NCBI RefSeq assembly: GCF_009695775.1
Contig: NZ_VUNG01000034.1
Span: forward strand, 1-43,683
Source: Hallella mizrahii
Lineage (GTDB): Bacteria; Bacteroidota; Bacteroidia; Bacteroidales; Bacteroidaceae
DNA length: 43,683 nt
Direction: 5' to 3'
In this document: one piece after another, positions 35,607 to 43,683 of the stretch
Layout: every line of letters starts with the position of its first letter
How positions within the stretch are numbered: position 1 is the first letter of the stretch
Program-made: the position numbers and the translations under genes
Notes under the pieces: generated by a model
Seen by the model: only the letters and a program-made list of their open reading frames with translations
The model's database searches: none
Told to the model about the DNA's origin: nothing

Positions 35607-36248
35607 TCAAATATTCAGGATGTCAGCCGGGGTGGCGGCAAAGGTAGTGGCACCGTGATCGATGAGGAAAGGCTTGTCGCGGAATCCCCACAGGACGCTG
35701 ATGCAGGGCATGCCACAGTTCTTGGCCGTGTCGATGTCGACATCGCTGTCACCGATGTAAACTGCAGTGGAGACGGGTTTATGGAGCTGGCGGAGAGCCT
35801 CCATCACGGTGTCGGGAGCAGGTTTCTTCTTGATGTCCTCGCACTCACCGATGGCCACCGAGACATAATCGGAGAAGAAGTGACGAACCAGTTGCTGCGT
35901 GGCAGCATAGAACTTGTTGCTGACCACAGCCACAGACTTTCCATTGGCTTGCAGGGTGGCGAGCATCTCCATGATACCGGGATATGGAGCCGTGTGGTCG
36001 AGATTGTGGTGGAGGTAGTGCTGGCGGAAGATGGCATAAGCCTCTTCGAAGCGAGGGTTGGCGAGTCCGTCGGGCACAGCGCGCTCCATGAGCTTCTTTA
36101 CTCCATTGCCTACAAACATTCTCACCTCCTCAAGTGTACGGGTCGGCATATCACAGCTTTGGAGCGCATAGTTGCAGCTTTCCTTTAAGTCCCGTAATGA
36201 TTCTATCAATGTTCCGTCTAAATCAAATATATAACTCTCGAATTTCAT
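35607..36248 (-). CDS. gph: HAD-family phosphatase (phosphoglycolate phosphatase-like)
   Basis: From ATG 36248 the product is 213 residues with the four HAD motifs: FDLDGTLIES (motif I, D8 and D10), VVSNK (II), KKPAPD (III) and YIGDSDVDID (IV). It has the Gph-type helical cap. The open frame to 36491 is antisense-like to the next gene and not used. The start lies inside the end of the CBM20 gene (26-base overlap), so it is translated with it. Phosphoglycolate phosphatase is the usual annotation; substrate is uncertain in this broad family. Confidence 0.88.
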   Translation of the reverse strand: MKFESYIFDLDGTLIESLRDLKESCNYALQSCDMPTRTLEEVRMFVGNGVKKLMERAVPDGLANPRFEEAYAIFRQHYLHHNLDHTAPYPGIMEMLATLQANGKSVAVVSNKFYAATQQLVRHFFSDYVSVAIGECEDIKKKPAPDTVMEALRQLHKPVSTAVYIGDSDVDIDTAKNCGMPCISVLWGFRDKPFLIDHGATTFAATPADILNI

Positions 36249-36999
36249 GTGTAATAGTGTTATCCTTGTTGAAATAATCGTCGTGACAGACGAGTTCGCA
36301 ATCGGTGCGCAGATTTCCGCCATGCAGGACGAGTTGTTCTCCCCACTCCAGTCGCTTGACTTTCGTCCGTCTGTTCTCGCCCTTCTCCCACTCCACGACA
36401 TCGTGGGTCTCGTCGCTGACCACCACATACTTATATTCCAGCGGCAGTCTGATGGCGTAGGCGTTGATCGAGAGCATCCAGTCGCCGTCACCGATATAGT
36501 GCATGGGCAGTGGATGCTTCATATTCCAAGCACCCAAAGGTCCCTCGCTTCCGAGCAGCGCCACGCGCAGATGGCTTTTGATATGTGGTGCCGAGACTCG
36601 GAACACAATGGACCGGTCGAAAAAGGGGATGTTTTTGAGATAAGCCAGCGGACGCTTGGTCCATCGAAACAGATAGTGCTGCAGCGAGAGGTCGCGCCAC
36701 TGGTCTTGGAAGATGTAGTTCTTTGAATCGTCGATGGCGTAGACGCGCGGTACGCCACTCCACTCCTTCCGGATGCATTTGCCGTGATCATCCTCTACCT
36801 GATAGTGATATTCCACGTAAGCAATGGGAAAATGCGAGAGCACCATGCTGCTGGTCTCCACCTCCCAAGTGTTGCCGTCGTCGGTATGCATGAGCAGGTC
36901 GTGGACGCGGCGATGCATCTCAGCATTGTAGTAGGTCACGCAGAGATGCATGGACTGCCCGAACGGAGCTCGGTATTCGATTTGAAATGACATCTTCAT
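36223..36999 (-). CDS. Tandem CBM20 protein, truncated DPE2-like 4-alpha-glucanotransferase
   Basis: From ATG 36999 the product is 258 residues: MKMSFQIEYRAPFGQ starts the first CBM20 starch-binding domain (about 3-105) and VFRVSAPHIKSHLRVALLGSEG the second (about 130-235, with LGAWNMKHPLPM). Bacteroidota DPE2-type 4-alpha-glucanotransferases of about 900 residues start with this pair, but here the GH77 catalytic domain is missing and the frame stops after the second CBM, overlapping gph. It is either a gene remnant or a stand-alone glycogen-binding protein. No frameshift within it is seen. The intact promoter argues that it is expressed. Confidence 0.75.
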   Translation of the reverse strand: MKMSFQIEYRAPFGQSMHLCVTYYNAEMHRRVHDLLMHTDDGNTWEVETSSMVLSHFPIAYVEYHYQVEDDHGKCIRKEWSGVPRVYAIDDSKNYIFQDQWRDLSLQHYLFRWTKRPLAYLKNIPFFDRSIVFRVSAPHIKSHLRVALLGSEGPLGAWNMKHPLPMHYIGDGDWMLSINAYAIRLPLEYKYVVVSDETHDVVEWEKGENRRTKVKRLEWGEQLVLHGGNLRTDCELVCHDDYFNKDNTITHEIRELYI

Positions 37000-37004
37000 G
37001 TTTG

Positions 37005-37012
37005 CAAAGATA
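37005..37012 (-). promoter_or_regulatory. -7 box TATCTTTG directly upstream of the CBM20 gene
   Basis: The box is followed by five bases and then ATG 36999. The ATG at 37017 is upstream of the box and cannot be used from it. Message would be leaderless or have a leader of a few bases. Confidence 0.5.
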
Positions 37013-37093
37013 ATCATTTTCGTGATAACACATTACTTTAAGCATAAAATTATTCAAAATAAATTCTTCTCCACGATGTTGTATCTTAAAAGT

Positions 37094-37124
37094 TTTGCCA
37101 ATTCAGTGTTTTACTGTATCTTTG
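37094..37124 (+). promoter_or_regulatory. Canonical promoter of mltG
   Basis: TTTG (37094-37097), a 19-base spacer and TATCTTTG (37117-37124). Start near 37130, leader about 22 bases to ATG 37152. Divergent from the CBM20 promoter about 80 bases away. Confidence 0.75.
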
Positions 37125-37151
37125 CACCGTCTTTTTAACAGATTAGTTACT

Positions 37152-38195
37152 ATGACAAGAGAATTGAAAAAATACATCCTTCCGGCCGTAGCCTGCTTGG
37201 TCGTGCTGTTCGGATTCGGATATTATTACTTCTTTACGTCGTTTACCGGCCAGAGCAGCACCAAGTATGTCTACATTGATCAGGACGACAATTTCGACTC
37301 CTTATTAAATAAGGTGGAGCCCATCTCACAGCGGCATTGCTATCATGCCTTCTGCTCACTGGCCCGGCACAGCAAGCTCACCTCACGCGTGCGCACGGGC
37401 CGCTACGCCATCAAACCGGGTATGGGCGCACTGGTCGTCTTCCGTCATTTCAAAAATGGTATGCAGGAACCATTAAGCCTCACGGTGCCCAGCGTGAGAA
37501 CCATGCAGGATTTGGCAGGAGAGCTCGGTGAAAAACTGATGGTCGACAGTGCCACGTTGGCCAAGGACTTCACCGACGAGGCCTTCTGCAAGCAATACGG
37601 CTACGACACGACCACTATTGCCGCACTGTTCATCCCCAACACCTATGATATCTACTGGAATATCTCGGTCGACGGACTGATGAAGCGTATGCAGAAAGAA
37701 AACCATCTCTTCTGGAACGATGATCGCATGGCCAAGGCCAATGCCCTCCGTCTCGATCCCATACAGGTGACTACGCTGGCCAGCATCGTCGACGAGGAGA
37801 CTGCCAACAACGGCGAAAAACCGATGATCGCCGGTATGTACTACAACCGGCTGATGCTTCGCGATGCCAAATATCCCGAAGGTATGCCGCTGCAAGCCGA
37901 CCCGACAATCAAGTTCGCCTGGAAGCAATTCGGACTCAAGCGCATCTACAACAACCTGCTCTCGATCAACAGCCCCTACAACACCTACCGCAATCCCGGA
38001 CTGCCTCCAGGGCCTATCCGCATCCCATCGGTGGCCGGTATCGATGCAGTGCTGAACATGAAGCATCACGACTATCTCTACATGTGCGCCAACGAGGACT
38101 TCAGTGGCACCCACCGCTTTGCAAGAACCTATGAGGAACATCTTGCCAACGCAAAACGATATGCCGCCGCCCTCAACAGCAGAGGCATCAAATAA
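37152..38195 (+). CDS. mltG: Endolytic peptidoglycan transglycosylase MltG
   Basis: MltG cuts nascent glycan strands at the inner membrane and sets their length. The 347-residue protein has one N-terminal membrane helix (about 8-28), a LysM-like region and the YceG/MltG catalytic domain: FIPNTYDIYWN, TLASIVDEETANNGEK with the acidic catalytic motif (D214-E216), YYNRL, MPLQADPT, and YNTYRNPGLPPGPI. The ATG at 37152 is chosen because the promoter lies after the ATG at 37095. Followed by a terminator; appears to be transcribed alone. Confidence 0.95.
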   Translation: MTRELKKYILPAVACLVVLFGFGYYYFFTSFTGQSSTKYVYIDQDDNFDSLLNKVEPISQRHCYHAFCSLARHSKLTSRVRTGRYAIKPGMGALVVFRHFKNGMQEPLSLTVPSVRTMQDLAGELGEKLMVDSATLAKDFTDEAFCKQYGYDTTTIAALFIPNTYDIYWNISVDGLMKRMQKENHLFWNDDRMAKANALRLDPIQVTTLASIVDEETANNGEKPMIAGMYYNRLMLRDAKYPEGMPLQADPTIKFAWKQFGLKRIYNNLLSINSPYNTYRNPGLPPGPIRIPSVAGIDAVLNMKHHDYLYMCANEDFSGTHRFARTYEEHLANAKRYAAALNSRGIK

Positions 38196-38231
38196 GCAAC
38201 TAAGCAACAGACAAGAACATGACAATAGAAG

Positions 38232-38260
38232 AAGACGGCTCGCAAGGGTCGTCTTTTTAT
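38232..38260 (+). terminator. mltG terminator
   Basis: AAGACG (38232-38237) pairs with CGTCTT (38250-38255), inner G-C pairs extend the stem, and TTTTT follows on the plus strand. Confidence 0.75.
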
Positions 38261-38326
38261 TGGCTCTTAGCAATGTTTTGACAATGGGAAAACGGTGAAG
38301 AGACGATGAAAAGGCATAAATAAACA

Positions 38327-38354
38327 ATGGCACCCGCTTCACAGCGAGTGCCAT
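38327..38354. repeat. 11-bp imperfect hairpin between mltG and glnS
   Basis: ATGGCACCCGC (38327-38337) and GCGAGTGCCAT (38344-38354), one non-Watson-Crick pair, 6-base loop. No T-tract follows directly on either strand; a second terminator or a mobile palindrome are both possible. Confidence 0.5.
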
Positions 38355-38510
38355 CAATCCTCAATAGGTATTAGTCTTTCTCTAAGGTAAAAAGATTGTA
38401 TTCAGGATAACGAGTGCAAAGTTAATCCTTTTTATTGATATTTGCAAATGTTTTTTTGATTTTATATCGATAAATTTTATTCCGAGCAATGAAAATCTAT
38501 AGAAAATGAT

Positions 38511-38518
38511 TATCTTTG
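38511..38518 (+). promoter_or_regulatory. -7 box TATCTTTG of glnS
   Basis: The box lies 27 bases before ATG 38545 and after the in-frame ATG at 38506, which fixes the start at 38545. A long A/T-rich stretch lies upstream; no clear -33 TTTG at 19-20 bases. Confidence 0.55.
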
Positions 38519-38544
38519 CACCAAGAAAAAGTATCATTGTAATT

Positions 38545-40266
38545 ATGGAAAATAGCAAGACTGAGAACAGCGAAGAGAAGCATAGCTTGAGTTTCGTAGA
38601 GCAATTCGTCAAGGAGGATTTGGCCAACGGCAAAAACGGTGGGCGCATACAGACGCGCTTTCCCCCAGAGCCCAACGGCTATCTGCATATAGGACACGCC
38701 AAAGCCATTTGTATGGACTTCGGTGTGGCTGAGGAGTTCAATGGTGTCTGCAACCTGCGGTTCGACGATACCAACCCCTCGAAGGAAAACACCGAGTATG
38801 TCGAGAACATCCTTAACGACATCAAGTGGCTCGGCTTCCAGTGGGGACATATCTACTATGCCTCGGACTACTTCCAGAAGCTGTGGGATTTCGCCATTTG
38901 GATGATCAAGCAGGGCAATGCCTATGTCGACGAGCAGACCGCTGAGCAGATCGCTGAGCAGAAGGGTACGCCGACCACCCCAGGCGTTGCCAGTCCTTAT
39001 CGCGACCGCCCCGTGGAGGAAAACCTGCGTCTGTTCCAGCAGATGAATACCCCCGAGGCTGCCGAGGGATCTATGGTGCTCAGAGCCAAGCTCGACATGG
39101 CTAACCCCAACATGCACTTCCGTGATCCGATCATGTACCGTATCATTCAGATTCCACATCACCGCACCGGTACCAAGTGGCACTGCTATCCGATGTATGA
39201 CTTCGCCCACGGACAGAGCGACTATTTCGAGGGTGTCACCCACTCCATCTGTACGCTGGAGTTTGTACCCCATCGCCCACTCTACGACAAGTTCATCGAT
39301 TTCCTCAAAGAGTACGACGGCACAGCTGCCAAGGGACTCAACGACTTCCGCCCGCGGCAGATCGAGTTCAACCGACTCAACCTCACCTATACCGTCATGT
39401 CGAAGCGCAAGCTCCACACCCTTGTCGACGAGCATCTCGTCAACGGCTGGGACGATCCCCGTATGCCGACTCTCTGTGGTATGCGCCGTCGTGGCTATTC
39501 GCCTGAGTCGGTCAAGAACTTCATCAAGTCGATCGGCTACACCAAGTTCGACGCGCTCAACGACATGGCTCTCCTGGAGGCTGCCGTTCGTGAGGATCTC
39601 AACAAGCGTGCCACACGTGTCTCGGCTGTCCTCGATCCCGTGAAGCTGGTCATCACCAACTATCCCGAAGGACAAAGCGAGGAGATGGAGGCTGTCAACA
39701 ATCCCGAAGACGAGCAGGCCGGCACACACACCATCACCTTCACCCGCAACCTATGGATCGAGCGTGGAGACTTCATGGAGGATGCTCCGAAGAAGTTCTT
39801 CCGCATGACACCGGGCAAAGAGGTGAGACTGAAGAATGCCTACATCGTGATGTGCACCGGATGCAAGAAAGACGCTGACGGCAACATCATCGAGATCGAG
39901 GCTACTTATGACCCCGACAGCAAGAGCGGTATGCCGGGTGCCAACCGCAAGGTCAAGGGCACGCTTCACTGGGTGAGCGCTGACCATTGTGTCAAGGCTG
40001 AGGTCAGAGAGTATGACCGACTCTTCAGCGTGGAGAATCCATCCGCCGATGAGCGCGATTTCCATGAGCTGCTGAATCCCAACTCTCTGCACGTTCACGA
40101 CAACTGCTATGTCGAGGACTTCGCCGCCAAGATGAAGCCGGGACAGTATCTCCAGTTCCAGCGCATCGGATACTTCATGGCTGACCCCGACGGCACTGAG
40201 GCTGCACCGGTCTACAACAAGACTGTGGGACTCAAGGATACATGGGCCAAGCAGAGTAAGAAATAA
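38545..40266 (+). CDS. glnS: Glutaminyl-tRNA synthetase
   Basis: The 573-residue class I synthetase charges tRNA-Gln. It has FPPEPNGYLHIGHAKA (HIGH at 48-51), the GlnRS/eukaryotic-GluRS-type LRFDDTNPSKE, VMSKRKL as the KMSKS loop, and a C-terminal two-barrel anticodon-binding domain (about 340-560). The sequence YRDRPVEENL and HYPMYDF-like YPMYDFAHG fit GlnRS rather than bacterial GltX. Presence of GlnRS suggests direct Gln-tRNA formation. It is followed after 21 bases by the TPR gene, probably in the same transcript. A 410-residue antisense frame is a shadow. Confidence 0.96.
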   Translation: MENSKTENSEEKHSLSFVEQFVKEDLANGKNGGRIQTRFPPEPNGYLHIGHAKAICMDFGVAEEFNGVCNLRFDDTNPSKENTEYVENILNDIKWLGFQWGHIYYASDYFQKLWDFAIWMIKQGNAYVDEQTAEQIAEQKGTPTTPGVASPYRDRPVEENLRLFQQMNTPEAAEGSMVLRAKLDMANPNMHFRDPIMYRIIQIPHHRTGTKWHCYPMYDFAHGQSDYFEGVTHSICTLEFVPHRPLYDKFIDFLKEYDGTAAKGLNDFRPRQIEFNRLNLTYTVMSKRKLHTLVDEHLVNGWDDPRMPTLCGMRRRGYSPESVKNFIKSIGYTKFDALNDMALLEAAVREDLNKRATRVSAVLDPVKLVITNYPEGQSEEMEAVNNPEDEQAGTHTITFTRNLWIERGDFMEDAPKKFFRMTPGKEVRLKNAYIVMCTGCKKDADGNIIEIEATYDPDSKSGMPGANRKVKGTLHWVSADHCVKAEVREYDRLFSVENPSADERDFHELLNPNSLHVHDNCYVEDFAAKMKPGQYLQFQRIGYFMADPDGTEAAPVYNKTVGLKDTWAKQSKK

Positions 40267-40287
40267 CCAAAGAAGGAAAATACACGA

Positions 40288-41742
40288 TTGAGCGATAATT
40301 TCTATCGAAGCAAAGAGTTCAAGGAGATGCTCCAACAGTATGAGGCTGTCCGCAGCAAGGGCAGCTTCCCCTTCATGGACGCAGACGACTTGACCGATAT
40401 TGCTGAATATTATTTTTATCACGGAAGGACGCAAGAGTCTTTGGAGACTATCGATAAAACCATCGATATGTTTCCGGGATCCTTGCATCCTTTAGCTTTC
40501 CGCGCCCGCTATGCCATTCTTGTCAACGGCAATGCGCAGGAAGCTTTTGCCTATGCCCATCAGATCAACGACAAGGGAGACCTGGACTATTTCTACACCA
40601 TCGCAGAGATACTCATCGCTGACGGAAAAGTGACTGAAGCTGAAAAATATTTGGAGGAAAAGGAGGCTGAGGTCGACGAAGACGATCTTGAGGACTACTA
40701 TCTCGATGTCGCCACGCTCTTTGCCGACTATTCCTGTATCAAGCAGACCAAGTTTTGGCTTGCCAAAAGTACCGACACCGATTCCCTGGACTACAAAGAG
40801 CTGCAAGGCCGTATAGCCATGGAGCAAGGCGACTTTCGGCGCAGTGAGCACATCTTCAACCATCTTATCGACGAGGATCCCTATGCCAACGGCTATTGGA
40901 ATCAGCTTGCCTCACTGCAGTTTGCCCAGCACCATCTACAGGCCAGCATCGAGAGCAGTGACTTCTCTCTGGCCATCGACCCCGATGACTTCGACGCGGT
41001 GCTCAACAAAGCCAATGGGCTCGTACAACTGGGCAACTACGACGAAGCACTGAAATACTATCAGCGGTTCAAGAAACTGCAGCCACTCAATGAAGCTGGA
41101 GATATGGGCATAGCCACGGTCTACATGGCTCAGAACGAGCGCAAGAAAGCAATTGAGGCTCTTACCAGTGCTGAGCAGCTGTGCCCGCCGCAGAGCATCA
41201 ACCACATGGAAATCCTACGGCAGAAATTCAATCTGCTTTCCAGCGACGGGAAATATGCCGAGGCACTGCAATGCCTAGAAAAAATAAAAAACAGTCAAGG
41301 AGCGACCCAGTCCGAGTTATACGTCATGCGCGGATTCCTCTTCCTCAAACAAAATCAAGTAGGAGCCGCCATGCGGTACTTTGGCCAGGCACTGTCCTCA
41401 GCCGGCGTAGGCCATGACCAGGTTACCATGCTCGTAGCCTACGCAGCCTACGAATGTGGATACATCCGCTATGCCCGTGAGCAATATCTCAAAATCGTGG
41501 ACCATGTCGACAAAGGATCGTGGTCCGGAGGCTGGGCGTTTATTACGCTGTGCGACCATGAGCTTGGCGACCGCCGAGCTTTTCTCGCTGATTTGAAACA
41601 CACTGTAGAACTTGATCCCGAGGCCGCGTCCTCGTTTCTTTCTACCCTCTTTCCGCAAGAATTGAGTGCCACCGACTACTACACTTATGCCTTGCAGCAT
41701 CCGCAGATGGGCACCATGCCGTATGAAGAGCTGAAAGACTGA
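40288..41742 (+). CDS. TPR-repeat protein, TTG start
   Basis: The 484-residue protein is almost wholly tetratricopeptide-like helical repeats (for example YYFYHGRTQESLETIDKTI, NKANGLVQLGNYDEALKYYQRF, IATVYMAQNERKKAIEAL). It has no signal peptide, so it is cytoplasmic. The start is TTG 40288 with AGAAGGAAAA about 10 bases before it; the residues after it (SDNFYRSKEFKE) form a coherent domain start, while the first ATG in frame (40327) would cut it. It lies in a glnS-TPR-dedA series. Such proteins are scaffolds; function unknown. Confidence 0.85.
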   Translation: MSDNFYRSKEFKEMLQQYEAVRSKGSFPFMDADDLTDIAEYYFYHGRTQESLETIDKTIDMFPGSLHPLAFRARYAILVNGNAQEAFAYAHQINDKGDLDYFYTIAEILIADGKVTEAEKYLEEKEAEVDEDDLEDYYLDVATLFADYSCIKQTKFWLAKSTDTDSLDYKELQGRIAMEQGDFRRSEHIFNHLIDEDPYANGYWNQLASLQFAQHHLQASIESSDFSLAIDPDDFDAVLNKANGLVQLGNYDEALKYYQRFKKLQPLNEAGDMGIATVYMAQNERKKAIEALTSAEQLCPPQSINHMEILRQKFNLLSSDGKYAEALQCLEKIKNSQGATQSELYVMRGFLFLKQNQVGAAMRYFGQALSSAGVGHDQVTMLVAYAAYECGYIRYAREQYLKIVDHVDKGSWSGGWAFITLCDHELGDRRAFLADLKHTVELDPEAASSFLSTLFPQELSATDYYTYALQHPQMGTMPYEELKD

Positions 41743-41785
41743 ATGAAATAACGATTGACAAATACATAACGCAAGAAACACCATT

Positions 41786-42427
41786 ATGAATTTTTTATCT
41801 TCACTGCTTGGAAACCTCAACTATGGGACGGTCTTCCTGCTAATGTTGCTTGAGAGTACAGTCATCCCGGTACCCTCTGAGTTGGTAGTTGCTCCGGCTG
41901 CCTACCACTCTGCCGCTGGTAATCTCGACGTTTGGCTGGTCATTTTCTTCGCCACCTTAGGAGCTGACTGTGGTGCCACGATCAACTATCTGGCGGGCTA
42001 CTATCTTGGCCGACCTATTATCTATCGTTTCGCCAACAGCCGTTGGGGACATTTCTGTATGCTGAATCAGAAAAAGGTGGAGAAGAGTGAAAACTATTTC
42101 AATGACCACGGCATGGCGGCTACCATCACAGGCCGGCTCATCCCCGGCATCCGCCATCTCATCTCCATCCCTGCCGGACTCTCCAAAATGACATTTTGGA
42201 AATTCCTTCTCTACACAACTCTAGGTGCCGGATGCTGGAATTGCATTCTTGCCGCACTCGGATGGTATCTCCACACAATGGTTCCAGAGGAGATGCTCAA
42301 CGACAAGATCATGGAATACGGCGAATACATCAAGGTGGGCATCTGCTCCATTGTCGCTGTAGCCCTCCTCTATTTCCTCGCAAAGAGTCTGATCAAACGG
42401 AGAAAGAAAATCGAGACCGAGGATTAG
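41786..42427 (+). CDS. DedA/SNARE-associated family membrane protein
   Basis: The 213-residue integral membrane protein has the DedA layout: NYGTVFLLMLLESTVIPVPSELV near the N-terminus, GADCGATINYLAGYYLGRP, and the amphipathic ITGRLIPGIRHLISIPAGLSKM region with the family Arg/Pro motif, then two C-terminal helices. The tail is short and Lys/Arg-rich (KRRKK), cytoplasmic. DedA proteins are lipid scramblases or flippases needed for undecaprenyl phosphate or phospholipid recycling. It follows the TPR gene after 43 bases and is likely in the same unit. Confidence 0.93.
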   Translation: MNFLSSLLGNLNYGTVFLLMLLESTVIPVPSELVVAPAAYHSAAGNLDVWLVIFFATLGADCGATINYLAGYYLGRPIIYRFANSRWGHFCMLNQKKVEKSENYFNDHGMAATITGRLIPGIRHLISIPAGLSKMTFWKFLLYTTLGAGCWNCILAALGWYLHTMVPEEMLNDKIMEYGEYIKVGICSIVAVALLYFLAKSLIKRRKKIETED

Positions 42428-42465
42428 CCTACGGCTTTTTGACAGGGCATGGGTGGACGCTTGAC

Positions 42466-42479
42466 GGGGATTCGTCCCC
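42466..42479. repeat. UUCG-loop hairpin after dedA
   Basis: GGGGA (42466-42470), TTCG, TCCCC (42475-42479): a short very stable hairpin 39 bases after the dedA stop. There is no T-tract behind it. It may be a mobile palindrome or an mRNA 3' end stabiliser. Confidence 0.5.
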
Positions 42480-42590
42480 ATGGGTGTGCAAGCCAAAAAC
42501 ACTCTATGGGGAAAAAAGCTAATCAAGCTTACTTAAAAGGGAAATGTGACCTTGACAGATCAATGTTTGAATTCTTGATAAAATGTTATT

Positions 42591-43661
42591 ATGAAATCGT
42601 TACCCATTAATATATTACTTCTTACTTTGGTCCTAAGTTTTTATAACATAGGCTGCATCCATTCGAAGGAGAAAATTGTTGTTACTGCTTTTTTTGTCTC
42701 ACCTGCTGACATGTCACAGTTAGATGTAGAGTCCCGAGGCTATACTCCGAACTGCGTTCAGGTAAGAGTACGTCACAGTTTTTGTGATAGTATAAGTATG
42801 GCAGACATCTATTTTCCTAACATAGGATCCGGCATAGCGGGTATGGCTGCTGATATGCTTATTTTTGCAGACATGCGAGTCAAAAACAAGACAACATGGG
42901 ACAAGGTTAGTTGTCTTGATTTGGGGAAAGATGAAATGCGTAATAAATTTATCAAAGATATAGCCTATTCATATAGCCCGGGAAACGATTGCACCGTGGG
43001 GTCTGGAGCTCTTGCCGGAAAGAAACATTATGCGCCAGCACTATATACACAGTGCGAAAAGGGCAATTGGTATGCCATACACAAGAATGGAATATTACAA
43101 GATACTGTTTGCGTATATTTTGATATTGACCCTTCATCATTCTACGTTTGGACAAGTAAAATGCCTAAGACGGACGAAATGGGGAAGAAATATGTAGAAG
43201 TATTACCAAAAGAAGATCCACTTGATTTCTATCTCTTCTATTATCCTTCTTACAAGTATTATTCATGCATGATAGAGCCTACTCACCATTTGGAATTTCT
43301 CTTTGAGAACATCGATGACGAGCATTGTATTTTAAATGGCGATACTGTCATGGTGAGATACTACCCCAATGATAGCATTGCAAAGGAAAGATTTTCCTAT
43401 GCCAAGGAGGCAGTAAAGTCTGTCGGGCAGTTCATCGGTTGGAATCTGTTACCTAAGAACTTGAAGATAGCAGTCTCTTCTCAATTGATGGAGATGACCT
43501 CTGCCTCTAATACAAGTAACGTTGTGTATTCTCTCGCTAAATGTGACACAAAAAACTTCTGTGTGGTGATGTCTGTACTAATAAACGTTAAGACTATTGA
43601 TAGCCTTCTCATAGTCCCTCCATTTTATGTCCGAGGTATACTGTGCGGCCGTCCTGATTAG
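42591..43661 (+). CDS. Lipoprotein of unknown function
   Basis: The 356-residue protein starts with a lipoprotein signal (MKSLPINILLLTLVLSFYNIGC, Cys at residue 22). The mature part is rich in Tyr, Asp and Ser, with Cys residues scattered (about eight), and no repeat or known domain. Codon use and base composition are clearly more AT-rich than the dedA and glnS genes before it, similar to the two small lipoproteins at the left end, which suggests acquisition. It is preceded by about 160 bases without a clear promoter. Surface or periplasmic location is likely; function unknown. Confidence 0.7.
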   Translation: MKSLPINILLLTLVLSFYNIGCIHSKEKIVVTAFFVSPADMSQLDVESRGYTPNCVQVRVRHSFCDSISMADIYFPNIGSGIAGMAADMLIFADMRVKNKTTWDKVSCLDLGKDEMRNKFIKDIAYSYSPGNDCTVGSGALAGKKHYAPALYTQCEKGNWYAIHKNGILQDTVCVYFDIDPSSFYVWTSKMPKTDEMGKKYVEVLPKEDPLDFYLFYYPSYKYYSCMIEPTHHLEFLFENIDDEHCILNGDTVMVRYYPNDSIAKERFSYAKEAVKSVGQFIGWNLLPKNLKIAVSSQLMEMTSASNTSNVVYSLAKCDTKNFCVVMSVLINVKTIDSLLIVPPFYVRGILCGRPD

Positions 43662-43683
43662 ATGATCAAACAAGTCGTACTTA

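Noticed and set aside
35538..36188. 216-codon plus-strand frame after the orphan promoter
   Set aside because: It is antisense to all of the HAD phosphatase, which has all four motifs; the frame shows no protein features, so only the promoter is reported.
38497..39729. 410-codon minus-strand frame opposite glnS
   Set aside because: glnS is certain; the antisense translation is rich in Leu, Val, Gly and His as expected for a shadow frame.

Overview
The window comes from a Bacteroidota chromosome, most likely Prevotella or a close relative. Three things point there. Gene starts are preceded by the phylum's promoter form (TTTG, 19-20 bases, TAnnTTTG) and rarely by a strong Shine-Dalgarno. Lipoproteins and outer-membrane proteins of Bacteroidota type are frequent. 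Several gene families are typical of the phylum: a 1165-residue SecA with a zinc tail, BT4734-type primase-helicase, DUF4105, tandem-CBM20 sequence of the DPE2 type. These are family recognitions by eye; no database search was possible.

Layout. 1-1.9 kb: a promoter leaving the left edge, two small lipoproteins and an ABC ATPase without a permease, all on the minus strand. 1.9-8.3 kb (minus): secA, then a DUF4105 membrane protein followed by a phosphatase-family protein that has lost most of its catalytic residues. 8.4-14.0 kb (plus): envelope block of an outer-membrane protein, LptC, a CBS/CorC membrane protein and a PpiD/SurA-like chaperone, closed by a bidirectional terminator. 14.1-15.3 kb: a secreted protein and a small TPR protein with divergent promoters.

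15.4-19.7 kb (plus): an aromatic amino acid operon (prephenate dehydratase, aminotransferase, DAHP synthase-chorismate mutase fusion, prephenate dehydrogenase). It is preceded by a complete attenuator: canonical promoter, 24-residue leader peptide with four Phe and four Tyr codons, a 9-bp antiterminator pairing and a U-tailed terminator. 19.9-24.6 kb (minus): a thiamin operon under a TPP riboswitch (thiD-thiE-thiC-thi4-tenI-like) in which a Thi4-type thiazole synthase with His at the sulfur-donor position stands where thiS/F/G/H would be expected.

24.7-29.2 kb (minus): an LtaS-like membrane sulfatase-fold enzyme, a WG-repeat-like protein, a periplasmic CPWC thioredoxin-fold protein, a YhcH-family protein and a metallo-beta-lactamase-fold hydrolase. 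29.7-35.4 kb: an accessory island on the minus strand (DUF3127 protein, BRO-N/KilAC antirepressor, unknown 105-residue protein, BT4734/DUF3987 primase-helicase, DUF5675 protein). It is full of palindromic and tandem repeats, and four of its genes lie between perfect 39-bp inverted repeats about 4.8 kb apart. This is the best candidate for an undescribed element.

35.6-43.7 kb: a HAD phosphatase and a tandem-CBM20 protein that looks like the N-terminus of a 4-alpha-glucanotransferase without its catalytic domain (minus), then mltG, glnS, a TPR protein, a DedA protein and an AT-rich orphan lipoprotein (plus). No rRNA, tRNA, CRISPR array, transposase or integrase was seen.
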